Source: Bog-756 sp963756515 (lineage in GTDB: Bacteria; Actinomycetota; Acidimicrobiia; Acidimicrobiales; RAAP-2). From it: DNA of 64,000 nucleotides. Position 1 is the stretch's first letter, and each line of letters opens with the position of its first letter. Both the position numbers and the translations under genes were made by a program. Shown here in pieces: positions 9,316 to 17,747 of this stretch. The notes beneath the pieces are model-generated. The model did not search any database. It was not told the DNA's origin and saw only the letters and a list, made by a program, of their open reading frames with translations. The stretch covers positions 62,001 through 126,000 of the forward strand of contig CAVWNV010000012.1 of the NCBI GenBank assembly GCA_963756515.1, in the 5' to 3' direction.

Positions 9316-10554
9316 GTGAAGCCGTACGTCATCGGGTACATCGTCCTGGGCGCGGTGGCACTTCTGGCCATCGTCGTGGCCGCCCGACTCGGACGTCGCG
9401 CCGGCCGGCGGTCCCTCCAGCAACGGCTCACCGCTCTTTCCAACCGGCTCGGGGTGGAGCCTCCCGACGAGGGCGGGGTGGAGCCGGTCCTCAACCATCT
9501 CGAGAAGGTGACCGGCGAAGCGGCCGAGGCGGTGACCGAGGCCAGCTCCGATGCCATCCGTCTTCGGCGGGCCCTCGACACCCTCCCCCAAGGGGTGATC
9601 GTCTGTGACGAGAACGGCGAGATCGCGTTCCAGAACGCCCGCGCCACCGGGCTCATGAACAACCGCCACGGCGATGCCCTGGCCGCGCAGGCGGTGACCG
9701 AGCTGCTGGAGAACGCGTGGACAGACGGCTCGGCCGAACGCACCCTCGACCTCTACGGTCCCCCCCGCCAGACCCTGACCGTCCGGACCCGGTTGATCGA
9801 CGACGGGCGCCGCCCCCTCGGCGTCATCGCCATCATCGAGGACGTCTCGGACCGGCGTCGGCTGGAGGAGGTCCGCCGCGACTTCGTGGCCAACGTCAGC
9901 CACGAGCTCAAGACCCCGATCGGCGCCCTGGGCCTGTTGGCGGAGACCCTGACCGTAGAGCCCGACCCCGAGGTGGCCCAGCGCCTGGCCTCGCGCATCC
10001 ACACCGAGGCCTTCCGGGTCAGCCGGATCATCGACGACCTGCTCGACCTCAGCCGCATCGAGTCCGAGGAGGCCCCTCCCCGCGAGCCGATCTACGTGAA
10101 CCTGGTCATGGCCGAGGCGGTCGAGCGGGTCCGGTCAGCGGCCGAACAGCGACGCATTACCATCGAACTCAATGAGCCGAACCCGCCCGTCCACGTCCTC
10201 GGTGATCGCCGCCAATTGGTCTCCGCCATGCACAGCCTCCTGGAGAACGCCGTGACCTTCTCCTACGAGGACGCCGCCGTCCAGGTCTCGGGCGTCCGCA
10301 ACAACGGTGAGGTCCGTCTGTCGGTGACCGACGTCGGGGTCGGTATCCCGGCTCGGGACCTGGACCGCATCTTCGAGCGCTTCTACCGGGTCGACCACGG
10401 CCGGAGTCGGGACTCGGGCGGCACCGGGCTCGGGCTCTCCATCGTGCGCCACGTGGCCAGCAACCACCAGGGCCGGGTCGAAGTGGACTCGCGGGAGGGC
10501 CAGGGCTCGACGTTCACGCTCATCCTCCCCAGCGCGCCGGAGTACTCGGCATGA
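9316..10554 (+). CDS. senX3: SenX3/PhoR-like sensor histidine kinase
   Basis: 412 residues from GTG 9316. One N-terminal membrane helix (about 5-24), a short cytoplasmic linker, a PAS-like domain (about 85-175), the dimerisation/phosphoacceptor domain with VANVSHELKTPIGAL (His196) and a catalytic ATPase domain with the N box around MHSLLENAVTFS, G1 DVGVGIP and G2 GGTGLGLSIV. There is almost no extracellular part, as in SenX3, which senses phosphate status through its cytoplasmic PAS domain. It overlaps the response regulator by 4 bp. The SenX3 name rests on architecture; the ligand is unproven and no PhoU or Pst gene is seen here. Confidence 0.85.
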   Translation: MKPYVIGYIVLGAVALLAIVVAARLGRRAGRRSLQQRLTALSNRLGVEPPDEGGVEPVLNHLEKVTGEAAEAVTEASSDAIRLRRALDTLPQGVIVCDENGEIAFQNARATGLMNNRHGDALAAQAVTELLENAWTDGSAERTLDLYGPPRQTLTVRTRLIDDGRRPLGVIAIIEDVSDRRRLEEVRRDFVANVSHELKTPIGALGLLAETLTVEPDPEVAQRLASRIHTEAFRVSRIIDDLLDLSRIESEEAPPREPIYVNLVMAEAVERVRSAAEQRRITIELNEPNPPVHVLGDRRQLVSAMHSLLENAVTFSYEDAAVQVSGVRNNGEVRLSVTDVGVGIPARDLDRIFERFYRVDHGRSRDSGGTGLGLSIVRHVASNHQGRVEVDSREGQGSTFTLILPSAPEYSA

Positions 10555-11354
10555 GCGCCAAGACGGACCGGCTGGAGCGGACCGACAGCACCGACCAGTC
10601 CCACACCAAGGTCCTGTTGGCCGAGGACGACGAGTCCTTCATCGATGCCCTCGTGATCGGACTGTCACGCGAGGGGTTCGACGTGACGGTGGCCCGTGAC
10701 GGCAACGAGGCCCTCCGCCTCTTCGCCTCGGAGGCACCGGACCTGGTGCTCCTCGACCTCATGCTGCCGCGGCTGTCGGGGATCGATGTCTGCCGGTCCA
10801 TCCGGGCCCAGTCCTCGGTCCCGATCATCATGGTCACGGCCAAGGGGACGGAGATCGATACCGTGGTGGGCCTCGAAGTCGGTGCCGACGACTACGTGTC
10901 CAAGCCCTACCGCCTGCGGGAGTTGGTGGCCCGTATGCGGGCCGTCCTGCGAAGGACGCCCGGGGCCGAATCCAGGGAGTCCGACGACGGCACCATCCGG
11001 GCCGCCGGATCGCCCCGCTACGGCGACGACCGCCGGGCCGGTAGCGCGGTCATCGAGGCCGGCGGCATCCAGATCGACCCCGACCGCCATCTGGTCTTCA
11101 TCCGCGGCCAGGACGTGCACCTCCGCCGCAAGGAGTTCGAGCTGCTCTCCCTCCTTATGGAGAACACGGGCCGGCTGCTGACCCGCGATGTGCTCATCGA
11201 CCGCATCTGGGGCTCGGACTACTTCGGCGATACCAAGACCCTCGACGTGCACATCAAGCGACTCCGCAGCCACGTGGAGGAGGATCCCTCCTCCCCCAAG
11301 CTGATCACCACCATCCGCGGTGTCGGCTACCGGTTCGACGCGCCCCGCCCCTGA
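10551..11354 (+). CDS. regX3: RegX3/PhoP-like winged-helix response regulator
   Basis: 267 residues. Receiver domain with acidic pair EDD near 25-27, phosphoacceptor Asp69 in LVLLDLMLP, Thr97 region VTAKGT and Lys118 in YVSKPY; then an unusually long linker (about 132-160, Gly/Ser/Asp/Arg-rich) and an OmpR-type winged helix ending TTIRGVGYRFD. It is translated from an ATG overlapping the kinase stop, so the two are a cognate pair. Family members bind direct repeats in promoters. The stop codon lies inside the first unit of a 20-bp tandem repeat. Confidence 0.88.
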   Translation: MSAKTDRLERTDSTDQSHTKVLLAEDDESFIDALVIGLSREGFDVTVARDGNEALRLFASEAPDLVLLDLMLPRLSGIDVCRSIRAQSSVPIIMVTAKGTEIDTVVGLEVGADDYVSKPYRLRELVARMRAVLRRTPGAESRESDDGTIRAAGSPRYGDDRRAGSAVIEAGGIQIDPDRHLVFIRGQDVHLRRKEFELLSLLMENTGRLLTRDVLIDRIWGSDYFGDTKTLDVHIKRLRSHVEEDPSSPKLITTIRGVGYRFDAPRP

Positions 11355-11405
11355 CCGGCCGATTCCGCCCCTGACCGGCCGATTCCGCCCCTGACCGGCC
11401 GATTC
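11347..11405. repeat. 20-bp tandem repeat, three copies, at 3' end of response regulator
   Basis: The unit GCCCCTGACCGGCCGATTCC starts at 11347, 11367 and 11387; the third copy diverges after 19 bases. The first unit contains the TGA stop of the response regulator, so the last codons are part of the array. Each unit holds the self-complementary CCGGCC. It lies between convergent genes (regulator and serS) where a terminator would be expected. Confidence 0.85.
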
Positions 11406-11424
11406 AGCGCCGGTGCGCCCGGGA

Positions 11425-12714
11425 CTACATGGCGGCGGGAACGACCACCTGGCCCCGAAGGTAGGGCCCGAGGGCGTCGGGCAACACCACCGATCCGTCG
11501 GGCTGTCGCCCCTTCTCGACCAGGGCGGCCCAGATCCGGACCCAGGCCAGGGCCGATCCGTTGAGCGTGTGGACGAGCACCGGCCCCCGCCCTCCCGTGG
11601 GCCGGTAGCGGATGTTGGCCCGGCGGGCCTGGTAGTCGGTGCACCAGCTGACCGACGAGACCTCGAGCCACTGGTCCACCCCGGGGGCGTAGACCTCGAG
11701 ATCGAAGGTGCGGGCCGCAGAGCCGCCCATGTCCCCGGCACAGAGGTCCAGCACCCGGTACTGCAGTCCGAGCACTTTCAGCAGTTCCTCGGCCCGGGCC
11801 ACCATCCCGTCCAGGAGGGCCGGCGCCTGCTCCGGCGTGGCGTAGGCGAACAGCTCCACCTTGTCGAATTCGTGCACCCGCAGCAGCCCGCGGGTGTCCC
11901 GGCCGGCGGCCCCGGCCTCCCGGCGGTAGCACGCCGTGGCCGCAGTGAGACGGAGAGGTAGGTCGTCCTCGTCGAGGATGTCGCCCCGCCACATCGAGGT
12001 CAGCGGCACCTCGGCCGTGGGTATGGCCCACAGATCGTCGCGCTCCAGGTGGTAGGCGTCGTCCTCGAACTTGGGCAGATGGCCGGTGGACACCATGGTC
12101 TCGGTCAGCACCAGGGTCGGTGGACGGATCTCCTCGAACTCGTCGGAGTGGTGATCGAGGGCCAACGAGGTCAGGGCCCGGAGCAACCGGGCGCCGGTCC
12201 CCCGGAACAGCGGGAACATCGAGCCGGACAGCTTGGCGCCGCGCTCCATGTCCAACAAACCCAGCTCGGCTCCGACATCCCAGTGGGGAACACGCTGGGC
12301 CTCTCCGTACACGGGTGGCTCGGGCGGCCAGGTCCGGACGACGACGTTGCCGTCGGGTCCGTCGCCGTCGGGAGCCTCGGGTGCCGGCAGGTTGGGCAGG
12401 TAGAGCAGGGCCCGACGCAGCGACTCCTGCGCCGTCTCGGCCTTGGCATGGGCCGACCGTTCCTCGTCGCCCAGGGCCCGGCTGCGGGCACCCAGCTCCT
12501 CGGCCCGAGCGACGTCGCCCGACCGGCGGGCCTCGCCGACCTGCTTCGACAGGGTCTTCACCTGGGCCCGGAGTCCGTCCCGTTCACCGATGGCGGCCCG
12601 GGCCTCGGCGTCGAACTCGGCCACCTCGTCGACGTCGGCCGTGTCCACCCCTCGGCGTCCGAGCGCGGTCTTCACGGCGTCCCGGTCGTCTCGTACCAGC
12701 CGGATATCGATCAT
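11425..12714 (-). CDS. serS: Seryl-tRNA synthetase
   Basis: 429 residues from ATG 12714 (MIDIRLVRDD). Class II synthetase charging tRNA-Ser. Residues about 1-105 form the long antiparallel coiled-coil arm that grips the tRNA extra arm (RDGLRAQVKTLSKQVGEARR region). The catalytic domain shows the serine-pocket stretch WAIPTAEVPLTSMW, motif 2 TACYRREAGAAGRDTRGLLR, and motif 3 LNGSALAWVRIWAALVEKG followed by LPDALGPYLRG. Motif 3 has Ala where many bacterial SerRS have Gly (NGSGLA); the Arg is kept. It starts 28 bp from the divergent ABC ATPase start. Confidence 0.95.
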   Translation of the reverse strand: MIDIRLVRDDRDAVKTALGRRGVDTADVDEVAEFDAEARAAIGERDGLRAQVKTLSKQVGEARRSGDVARAEELGARSRALGDEERSAHAKAETAQESLRRALLYLPNLPAPEAPDGDGPDGNVVVRTWPPEPPVYGEAQRVPHWDVGAELGLLDMERGAKLSGSMFPLFRGTGARLLRALTSLALDHHSDEFEEIRPPTLVLTETMVSTGHLPKFEDDAYHLERDDLWAIPTAEVPLTSMWRGDILDEDDLPLRLTAATACYRREAGAAGRDTRGLLRVHEFDKVELFAYATPEQAPALLDGMVARAEELLKVLGLQYRVLDLCAGDMGGSAARTFDLEVYAPGVDQWLEVSSVSWCTDYQARRANIRYRPTGGRGPVLVHTLNGSALAWVRIWAALVEKGRQPDGSVVLPDALGPYLRGQVVVPAAM

Positions 12715-12742
12715 GACGGGCACAACGGTAGCGTGACGACCC

Positions 12743-13941
12743 GTGGACGATGCCCATGGCCCGACCCCGGGACGGATTGGTCCCCGGTCGGTGACGGCGG
12801 CCACCGGTGCGGCCGGGCCACCCGTCGTCACCTGTGACGAGATCGTCGTCCGGTTCGGCGACACCGTGGCCGTCGATCGCCTGAGCTTCGCCGCCCACGC
12901 CGGTGAGATCGTGGCCCTACTCGGGCCGAACGGGGCCGGCAAGACCACCACGGTGGAGGCCCTGGAGGGCTACCGGAGCGTCGACGCCGGCTCGGTCGCA
13001 GTCCTCGGCCACGACCCCGTCAAGGAGCACGCCCGCGTGGTGGCCCGCATCGGGGTGATGCTCCAGAAGGGCGGCGTCTATCCGATGCTGGGGTCGGCAC
13101 AGGTGCTCCGACTCTTCGCCGGGTACTACGACGAGGCCGAGGACCCCGAGGAACTCCTCGAACTGGTCGGCCTGGCCCCGGTCCGGAACACGCCGTGGCG
13201 GCGGCTGTCCGGGGGTGAGCAACAGCGCCTGTCCCTGGCCCTGGCGCTGGTGGGGCGGCCGGAGATCCTCTTCCTCGACGAGCCCACCGCCGGCGTGGAT
13301 CCCGAAGGACGCCTGGTCGTGCGCGACATCATCGCCGACCAGCGTGACCGCGGGATCTGCGTGATCCTGACCACGCACGAGCTGACCGAGGCGGAGCGCC
13401 TGGCCGATCACGTGGTCATCATCGACCACGGTCGGGCCCTGGCCGAGGGATCTCCCGCCGGGCTGTCCGCGGGCCGCGGGGACGGGTCGATCCGCTTCTC
13501 GACCGGGCCGGGCATCGACGTCGGCTCGCTGGCCACGGCCGTCGGGGCCGGCGCCGTGGTCACCGAGGACCAGCCCGGTTCCTATCGGCTCCTTCCCCCC
13601 GCCAGTGTCCCGGGACCCATGGCGGTGGCGGCCCTGACCACGTGGCTGGCGCAACGGGACCTGACCGTCGACGACCTTCGCACCGGCCACTCCCTCGAGG
13701 AGGCCTACCTGGCCATCGTCGGTTCGAACCGGGAGCCCGACCGACCGGCGTCGGAAACGGCCCCCGATCCGGCGTCAGGATCGCCACGGGGACGGGGACG
13801 AGGACGAGGACGGGAACGGGAACGGGGACGGGGAGAGGACGAGGACGGGAACGGGAACGGGAACGGGAACGGGAACGGGAACGGGGAGGCCGGGACCGTC
13901 CGGGCCGACGGCCCTCGGACCCGCCATCTCCGAAGCCATGA
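12743..13941 (+). CDS. ABC-2 type exporter ATP-binding protein, frame disturbed in repeat tract
   Basis: Nucleotide-binding subunit of a drug/antibiotic-type exporter. From GTG 12743: Walker A GPNGAGKTTT (about 61-70), Q-loop VMLQKGGVYP, signature LSGGEQQRLSLALAL, Walker B ILFLDEPTAGVDPEG and H-loop LTTHELTEAERL; the C-terminal domain ends about residue 330 (HSLEEAYLAIVG). After that comes a hexanucleotide repeat. As written, the frame runs on without a stop to 14746 through the permease gene in the wrong frame. In the frame shifted by one base the gene would stop at TGA 13939-13941, which overlaps the permease ATG at 13938, the normal arrangement; that end is given here. Confidence 0.8.
13786..13886. 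repeat. Degenerate hexanucleotide tract (ACGGGR/ACGAGG)n with one 5-nt unit
   Basis: Seventeen consecutive units of ACGGGG, ACGAGG or ACGGGA, ending with six ACGGGA units (13845-13880) and one ACGGGG. All are 6 nt except AGAGG at 13834-13838, which lacks one base. Upstream of it the ATPase frame reads Arg-Gly/Arg-Glu, downstream Asp/Gly-Asn. Replacing the 5-nt unit with a 6-nt one restores a stop overlapping the next start. Such tracts are prone to slippage. Confidence 0.9.
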
Positions 13942-14687
13942 GACCGCTCGCCGCCCAACTCCGGGCCGAGGTCACCATGCTGTTCACCAACGGCGAGACC
14001 CTCTTCCTAACGCTGGGCATCCCGGTGGTCTTCCTGCTCTTCTTCTCCACTGTGCACGTCCTGCCGGTCGGGACCGAACACCCGGTGGACTTCTTGGTCC
14101 CGGGGATCCTGGCCCTGGCCGTCATGTCCACGGCCATGACCGCCCTCGGAATCGGGACCGGGTTCGAGCGCGGCTACGGCGTGCTCAAACGCCTGGGGGC
14201 GACGCCGCTCGGACGCCCCCGGCTGCTCGGGGCCAAGCTCGTGGCCATCGTGGGCGTCGAGTTGGTCCAGGCGGCCGTGCTGGTGGCCGTGGGCTACGGG
14301 CTGGGTTGGGACCCCGGCGGGTCCGGTGGGTCCGGCACCTCCGGTGCCCTGGTGGGAGCGGCCGTCGGGGCCATGGTGCTCGGAACCGTGGCCTTCGGTG
14401 GTATCGGCCTCCTGCTGGCCGGGACGCTGCGGGCCCTGGTCAACCTGGCCGTTGTCAACGCCCTCTTCGTGGTGCTGCTCCTCTTGGGCGGCATGCTCAT
14501 CCCGTTGGGCAAACTGCCGGCCGGGTTGGCCGACGCGGCCAAGGTGCTGCCGGCCTCCGCCCTGGCCGACGCCCTTCACCGGGCCCTGGGCCAGGGGACC
14601 CCGGTATCGGCCCACGACTGGATCGTCCTGTTGGTCTGGGCCGCGGCCGCTCCGGTGGCGGCCGGCCTCACGTTCCGCTGGGAGTGA
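13938..14687 (+). CDS. ABC-2 type transporter permease
   Basis: 249 residues, six hydrophobic helices (for example TLGIPVVFLLFFSTVHVL, LVPGILALAVMSTAMTALGI, LVAIVGVELVQAAVLVAVGY, ALFVVLLLLGGMLIPL). The FERGYGVLKRLGATPLGRP loop between helices 2 and 3 is the characteristic ABC-2 motif that contacts the ATPase. It is the membrane half of the exporter with the preceding ATPase, and its ATG would overlap the ATPase stop once the repeat-tract frame is restored. Substrate unknown. A 10-bp hairpin follows at 14720. Confidence 0.88.
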   Translation: MRPLAAQLRAEVTMLFTNGETLFLTLGIPVVFLLFFSTVHVLPVGTEHPVDFLVPGILALAVMSTAMTALGIGTGFERGYGVLKRLGATPLGRPRLLGAKLVAIVGVELVQAAVLVAVGYGLGWDPGGSGGSGTSGALVGAAVGAMVLGTVAFGGIGLLLAGTLRALVNLAVVNALFVVLLLLGGMLIPLGKLPAGLADAAKVLPASALADALHRALGQGTPVSAHDWIVLLVWAAAAPVAAGLTFRWE

Positions 14688-14719
14688 GGCTCCCCGTCCC
14701 GGCCAAGGCGACGTTGCCC

Positions 14720-14748
14720 GCTCAGCCGGTCGGGCCGGCCGGCTGAGC
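14720..14748. terminator. Hairpin between convergent ABC permease and TlpA-like gene
   Basis: GCTCAGCCGG (14720-14729) and CCGGCTGAGC (14739-14748) form a perfect 10-bp stem with a 9-nt loop. It could terminate transcription from both sides. It overlaps the last codons of the TlpA-like gene (stop 14722-14724). No T-run follows, as is usual at this GC content. Confidence 0.6.
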
Positions 14749-15408
14749 TGACGTGGCCGAGCCGGCCAAACGGTGCAGCCAGCCTTCGAGCACCGAGCGG
14801 GACAGCGCCCCCTCGACGTGACCCTCCACCCGACCGTCGGCGCCGATGAAGAAGGTCTGGGGGTCCCCGTACAGGCCGTAGCGCACGCTGGTCACCTCGA
14901 GGTTGGAGTCCACGGCCACGGGGTAGGTGACGCCGGCCTGCTGCACGAACGGGACGGCGGCCAACCGTTGGTCGCTGGTGTCGACCCCGATGAACTGGAC
15001 GGTCGATCCCGAGGCCCGCTCCGCCGAGGCCGCCCGGGCCAGCAACGGGGTCTCCGACCGGCAGTCGGTGCACCACGAGGCGAAGAAGTTGAGGACCACC
15101 GGCCGGTGGCGGGCCGGTCCCAGCGCCTCGAGGTCGACCGGGGCACCTCCGCTCAACGACGGCAGCGTGAAGGTGGGGGCCACCGACCCCACCGGCACGA
15201 CCGGTCCCGACGGCTGGCTCCTGGACGTGGTGCCGAGGCCGACGAAGAGGAAGACGGCCAGCGCCGCGGCGACGACACAGCCGATCAGGAGGGCCCGCAA
15301 CCGGCGGGGGCTCCTCCGAGGAGGCGCCGACGCCGGGTGGTCCGGGGGCGGGCCCCCACCCTCCCTCGGTGGGGCCGGGGACGCCTCGGTGCCGGTCCCG
15401 GTTGTCAA
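14722..15408 (-). CDS. TlpA/ResA-like membrane-anchored thioredoxin
   Basis: 228 residues from TTG 15408. A Pro-rich cytoplasmic N-terminus, one membrane anchor (about 39-58) and an extracytoplasmic thioredoxin fold with the active site FFASWCTDCRSE (Cys113, Cys116) and the cis-Pro region YGLYGDPQTFFIG. Proteins of this type reduce cysteines outside the membrane, often for cytochrome c or Cu-A maturation. Its TTG overlaps the heme O synthase stop by 4 bp and heme A synthase is divergent next door, so a role in cytochrome oxidase assembly is a reasonable inference. The start rests on coupling, since no Met occurs in the first 60 codons. Confidence 0.82.
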   Translation of the reverse strand: MTTGTGTEASPAPPREGGGPPPDHPASAPPRRSPRRLRALLIGCVVAAALAVFLFVGLGTTSRSQPSGPVVPVGSVAPTFTLPSLSGGAPVDLEALGPARHRPVVLNFFASWCTDCRSETPLLARAASAERASGSTVQFIGVDTSDQRLAAVPFVQQAGVTYPVAVDSNLEVTSVRYGLYGDPQTFFIGADGRVEGHVEGALSRSVLEGWLHRLAGSATSAQPAGPTG

Positions 15409-16310
15409 TGCTTGGTGAAGACGTCGACCGCCATCAGTACGAACAGGAGGGTGAGGTAGGTGATCGAGTAGCTGAACAGCTGCATGGCCGCCGCCGGGGT
15501 CTGGCGCCTGAGGAGCCGGACGGCCATGGCCACGAACACCACCCCCAGCACCGAGGCCGACACCACGTAGACGGGGCCGAGCCGGCCCACCACCGCCAAC
15601 AGCAGGGACACCCCCACCAGCAGCACGCTGTAGAGGACGATGTCACGGGCGGTTCGCTTCAGGGTGGCCACCGCCGGCAGCATCGGCACGTTGGCGGCCC
15701 GGTAGTCGTCCTGGTACTTGACGGCCAGGGCCCAGAAGTGGGGCGGGGTCCACACGAAGATGATGGCGAACATGACCACCGGGGTCCACGACAGGCTGTC
15801 GGTCACCGCCGCCCATCCGACCAGGACCGGCACGGCGCCGGCGGCCCCCCCGATGACGATGTTCTGGCTGCTGGTCCGCTTGAGCCACAGCGTGTACACG
15901 AAGACGTAGAAGAGGGTGGCCGAGATGGCCAGGGCCGCCGACAGCAGGTTGACCCAGGCCCACAGCTCCACGAAGGCGGCGACCTCGAGGGCGATGGCGA
16001 AGACGAGGGCGGCCCGGGGGGTGACCGCCCCGGTGACCAGCGGCCGCTTGGACGTCCGGTGCATGAGCTTGTCGATGTCCCGGTCGACGAACATGTTGAT
16101 GGCGTTGGCGCCCCCGGCGGCCAGGGCCCCGCCCAGCAGGGTGGCGGCCATCAGCCCCGGCGGCGGAAGGCCTCGCTGGGCCACGATCATGGTGGGCAGC
16201 GTGGTGATCAGCAGCAGTTCGATGATCCGCGGCTTGGTCAGGGCGATGTAGGCGCCCAACCGCGACCCGAGCGACCGTGGACGGGGCAGGGCCACCGCGG
16301 GAAGTGCCAT
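15405..16310 (-). CDS. ctaB: Protoheme IX farnesyltransferase (heme O synthase)
   Basis: 301 residues from ATG 16310 (MALPAVALPRP). UbiA-superfamily membrane prenyltransferase that adds a farnesyl group to heme B for terminal oxidases. The first Asp-rich motif reads NMFVDRDIDKLMHRTSKRPL and the second lies at KYQDDYRAANVPMLP; about nine hydrophobic helices follow the usual pattern. It pairs functionally with the divergent heme A synthase at 16417, and the two start codons are 106 bp apart, so they share a promoter region. Confidence 0.95.
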   Translation of the reverse strand: MALPAVALPRPRSLGSRLGAYIALTKPRIIELLLITTLPTMIVAQRGLPPPGLMAATLLGGALAAGGANAINMFVDRDIDKLMHRTSKRPLVTGAVTPRAALVFAIALEVAAFVELWAWVNLLSAALAISATLFYVFVYTLWLKRTSSQNIVIGGAAGAVPVLVGWAAVTDSLSWTPVVMFAIIFVWTPPHFWALAVKYQDDYRAANVPMLPAVATLKRTARDIVLYSVLLVGVSLLLAVVGRLGPVYVVSASVLGVVFVAMAVRLLRRQTPAAAMQLFSYSITYLTLLFVLMAVDVFTKH

Positions 16311-16416
16311 CGCCGACACATTAGTGCCAACAACCCCTGGTGATACCAGCCGGAACCGACCCGCGACCCACCCCGGACGGCACCGCCGACGATCGGCCCG
16401 GTACCATACGGAGACG

Positions 16417-17421
16417 GTGTCCTCCCTGCGTATCGGCCCTCGCCCCTTCCTTCTCCTCTGCCGGTTCACCCTGGCCGTCACCGTGCTCAACATCGTGACC
16501 GGGGCGGCGGTGCGCCTCTCCGACTCGGGGCTCGGATGCCCGGACTGGCCCACCTGCTCCCAACACCACCTGACCCCGGCCCTCCGCCTCCATCCCCTGG
16601 TCGAGTTCGGCAACCGGCTGGTGGTGGCGGTGCTGGTGGTGGCCTGCATCGTCACCGCCATCGCCGCCTTCGTGCGCCGTCCGGCCCGGCCCGATCTCCG
16701 CTGGCTCTCGACCGGACTGGTCCTCGGGGTCGTCGGTGAGGCGGTGCTCGGAGCCTTCGTCGTCTACTCCAAGCTCAACCCGTATGTGGTCATGACCCAC
16801 TTCATGGTGGGGATGGCCCTGTTGGCGGTGGCGGTGATCCTGGTTCTCAAGGCCGGCTGCGGGCCCGGGCCCGGTACGCCGGCGGTGAGCTCCGGCGCCC
16901 GGTGGCTGACGCGGGTGCTGATCGGGATGACGGTGGTGGTCCTGGCGGCCGGGGCCGCCACCACCGGCACCGGCCCCCATGCCGGGGGCAAGGGGGCCAA
17001 GCGGATCCCGCTCGGTCTCGAGGACATGACCCGGATCCACGCCGAGATCGTGTTGGCCACCGGCGTGGTCCTGCTGGCCCTGCTGTGGGTGCTGTGGCGG
17101 TCGGACGCCCCGGCCCGCATCCAGGATTCGGGCCGGATCCTCCTCGCCGTCATCGTCGTCCAGGGGATCGTCGGCTACACGCAGTTCTTCACCCGCCTTC
17201 CGGCCGTGCTGGTCGGCATCCACGTATTCGGGGCCACGATGGTCTGGTCCACCGCCCTGTGGTTCTCCTTCGGTACCTCCGACCATCGGCAGGAGTCGAT
17301 CGACGTGGGGCCCGAGGTGGGACCGGAGGCGGGACGGTCGCCGGAACCGGAGCCCGAAGCGCCCGCACCCGGGGGGCCGGTCGTCGCTCCCGACCGCGGC
17401 GCGACCCGGGAGCCGGTGTGA
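16417..17421 (+). CDS. ctaA: Heme A synthase (COX15/CtaA family)
   Basis: About 334 residues from GTG 16417, which has GGAG seven bases upstream; a longer reading from 16324 is unlikely. Converts heme O to heme A in the membrane. Eight hydrophobic helices and the heme-ligand histidines are visible: LVEFGNRLV, MTHFMVGMALL, TRIHAEIVLAT and LVGIHVFGATMVW. The conserved AVRLSDSGLGCPDWPTC N-terminal loop carries the cysteine pair seen in many bacterial enzymes. The last about 50 residues are an acidic, Pro-rich cytoplasmic tail. The stop overlaps the clpS GTG start. Confidence 0.93.
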   Translation: MSSLRIGPRPFLLLCRFTLAVTVLNIVTGAAVRLSDSGLGCPDWPTCSQHHLTPALRLHPLVEFGNRLVVAVLVVACIVTAIAAFVRRPARPDLRWLSTGLVLGVVGEAVLGAFVVYSKLNPYVVMTHFMVGMALLAVAVILVLKAGCGPGPGTPAVSSGARWLTRVLIGMTVVVLAAGAATTGTGPHAGGKGAKRIPLGLEDMTRIHAEIVLATGVVLLALLWVLWRSDAPARIQDSGRILLAVIVVQGIVGYTQFFTRLPAVLVGIHVFGATMVWSTALWFSFGTSDHRQESIDVGPEVGPEAGRSPEPEPEAPAPGGPVVAPDRGATREPV

Positions 17422-17747
17422 GCACGCTCCGGTCGCGTCAGGTGGAGACGGCTCCGGTGGAGACCGAGCCGGACACGATGGGCGGCACCCACCCCGACGA
17501 GTCGTTCAGTACCGAGAAGCCGTGGCTGGTCATCGTGTGGAACGACCCCATCAACCTCATGTCGTTCGTCACCTTCGTCTTCCAGAAGCTGTTCGGCTAT
17601 TCGAAGGAGAAGGCCACCCGGCTGATGCTGGACGTCCACCACAAGGGGCGGGCCGTGGTCTCCTCGGGGACCCGCGAGCGCGCCGAGCTGGACGTCTACC
17701 GGCTCCACGAGCACGGACTGTGGGCCACCATGGAACCTTCCACGTGA
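17418..17747 (+). CDS. clpS: ATP-dependent Clp protease adaptor ClpS
   Basis: 109 residues from GTG 17418 or 89 from ATG 17478. N-recognin adaptor that delivers N-degron substrates to ClpC/ClpP. The core shows the ClpS signature WNDPINLMSFVTFVFQKLFG, the SKEKATRLMLDVHHKGRA helix and the C-terminal AELDVYRLHEHGLWATME. The flexible N-terminus needed for substrate handover is present in either start. It overlaps the upstream CtaA stop and, by GTGA, the downstream DUF2017 gene, a pairing frequent in actinobacteria. Confidence 0.93.
   Translation: MSTLRSRQVETAPVETEPDTMGGTHPDESFSTEKPWLVIVWNDPINLMSFVTFVFQKLFGYSKEKATRLMLDVHHKGRAVVSSGTRERAELDVYRLHEHGLWATMEPST

Noticed and set aside
12743..14746. A single 667-residue ABC ATPase fusion protein
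   Set aside because: The part after about 13840 is a low-complexity run-on that shadows the real permease gene in another frame; the permease has proper helices and ABC-2 motifs, and a one-base change in the repeat tract restores a normal stop.
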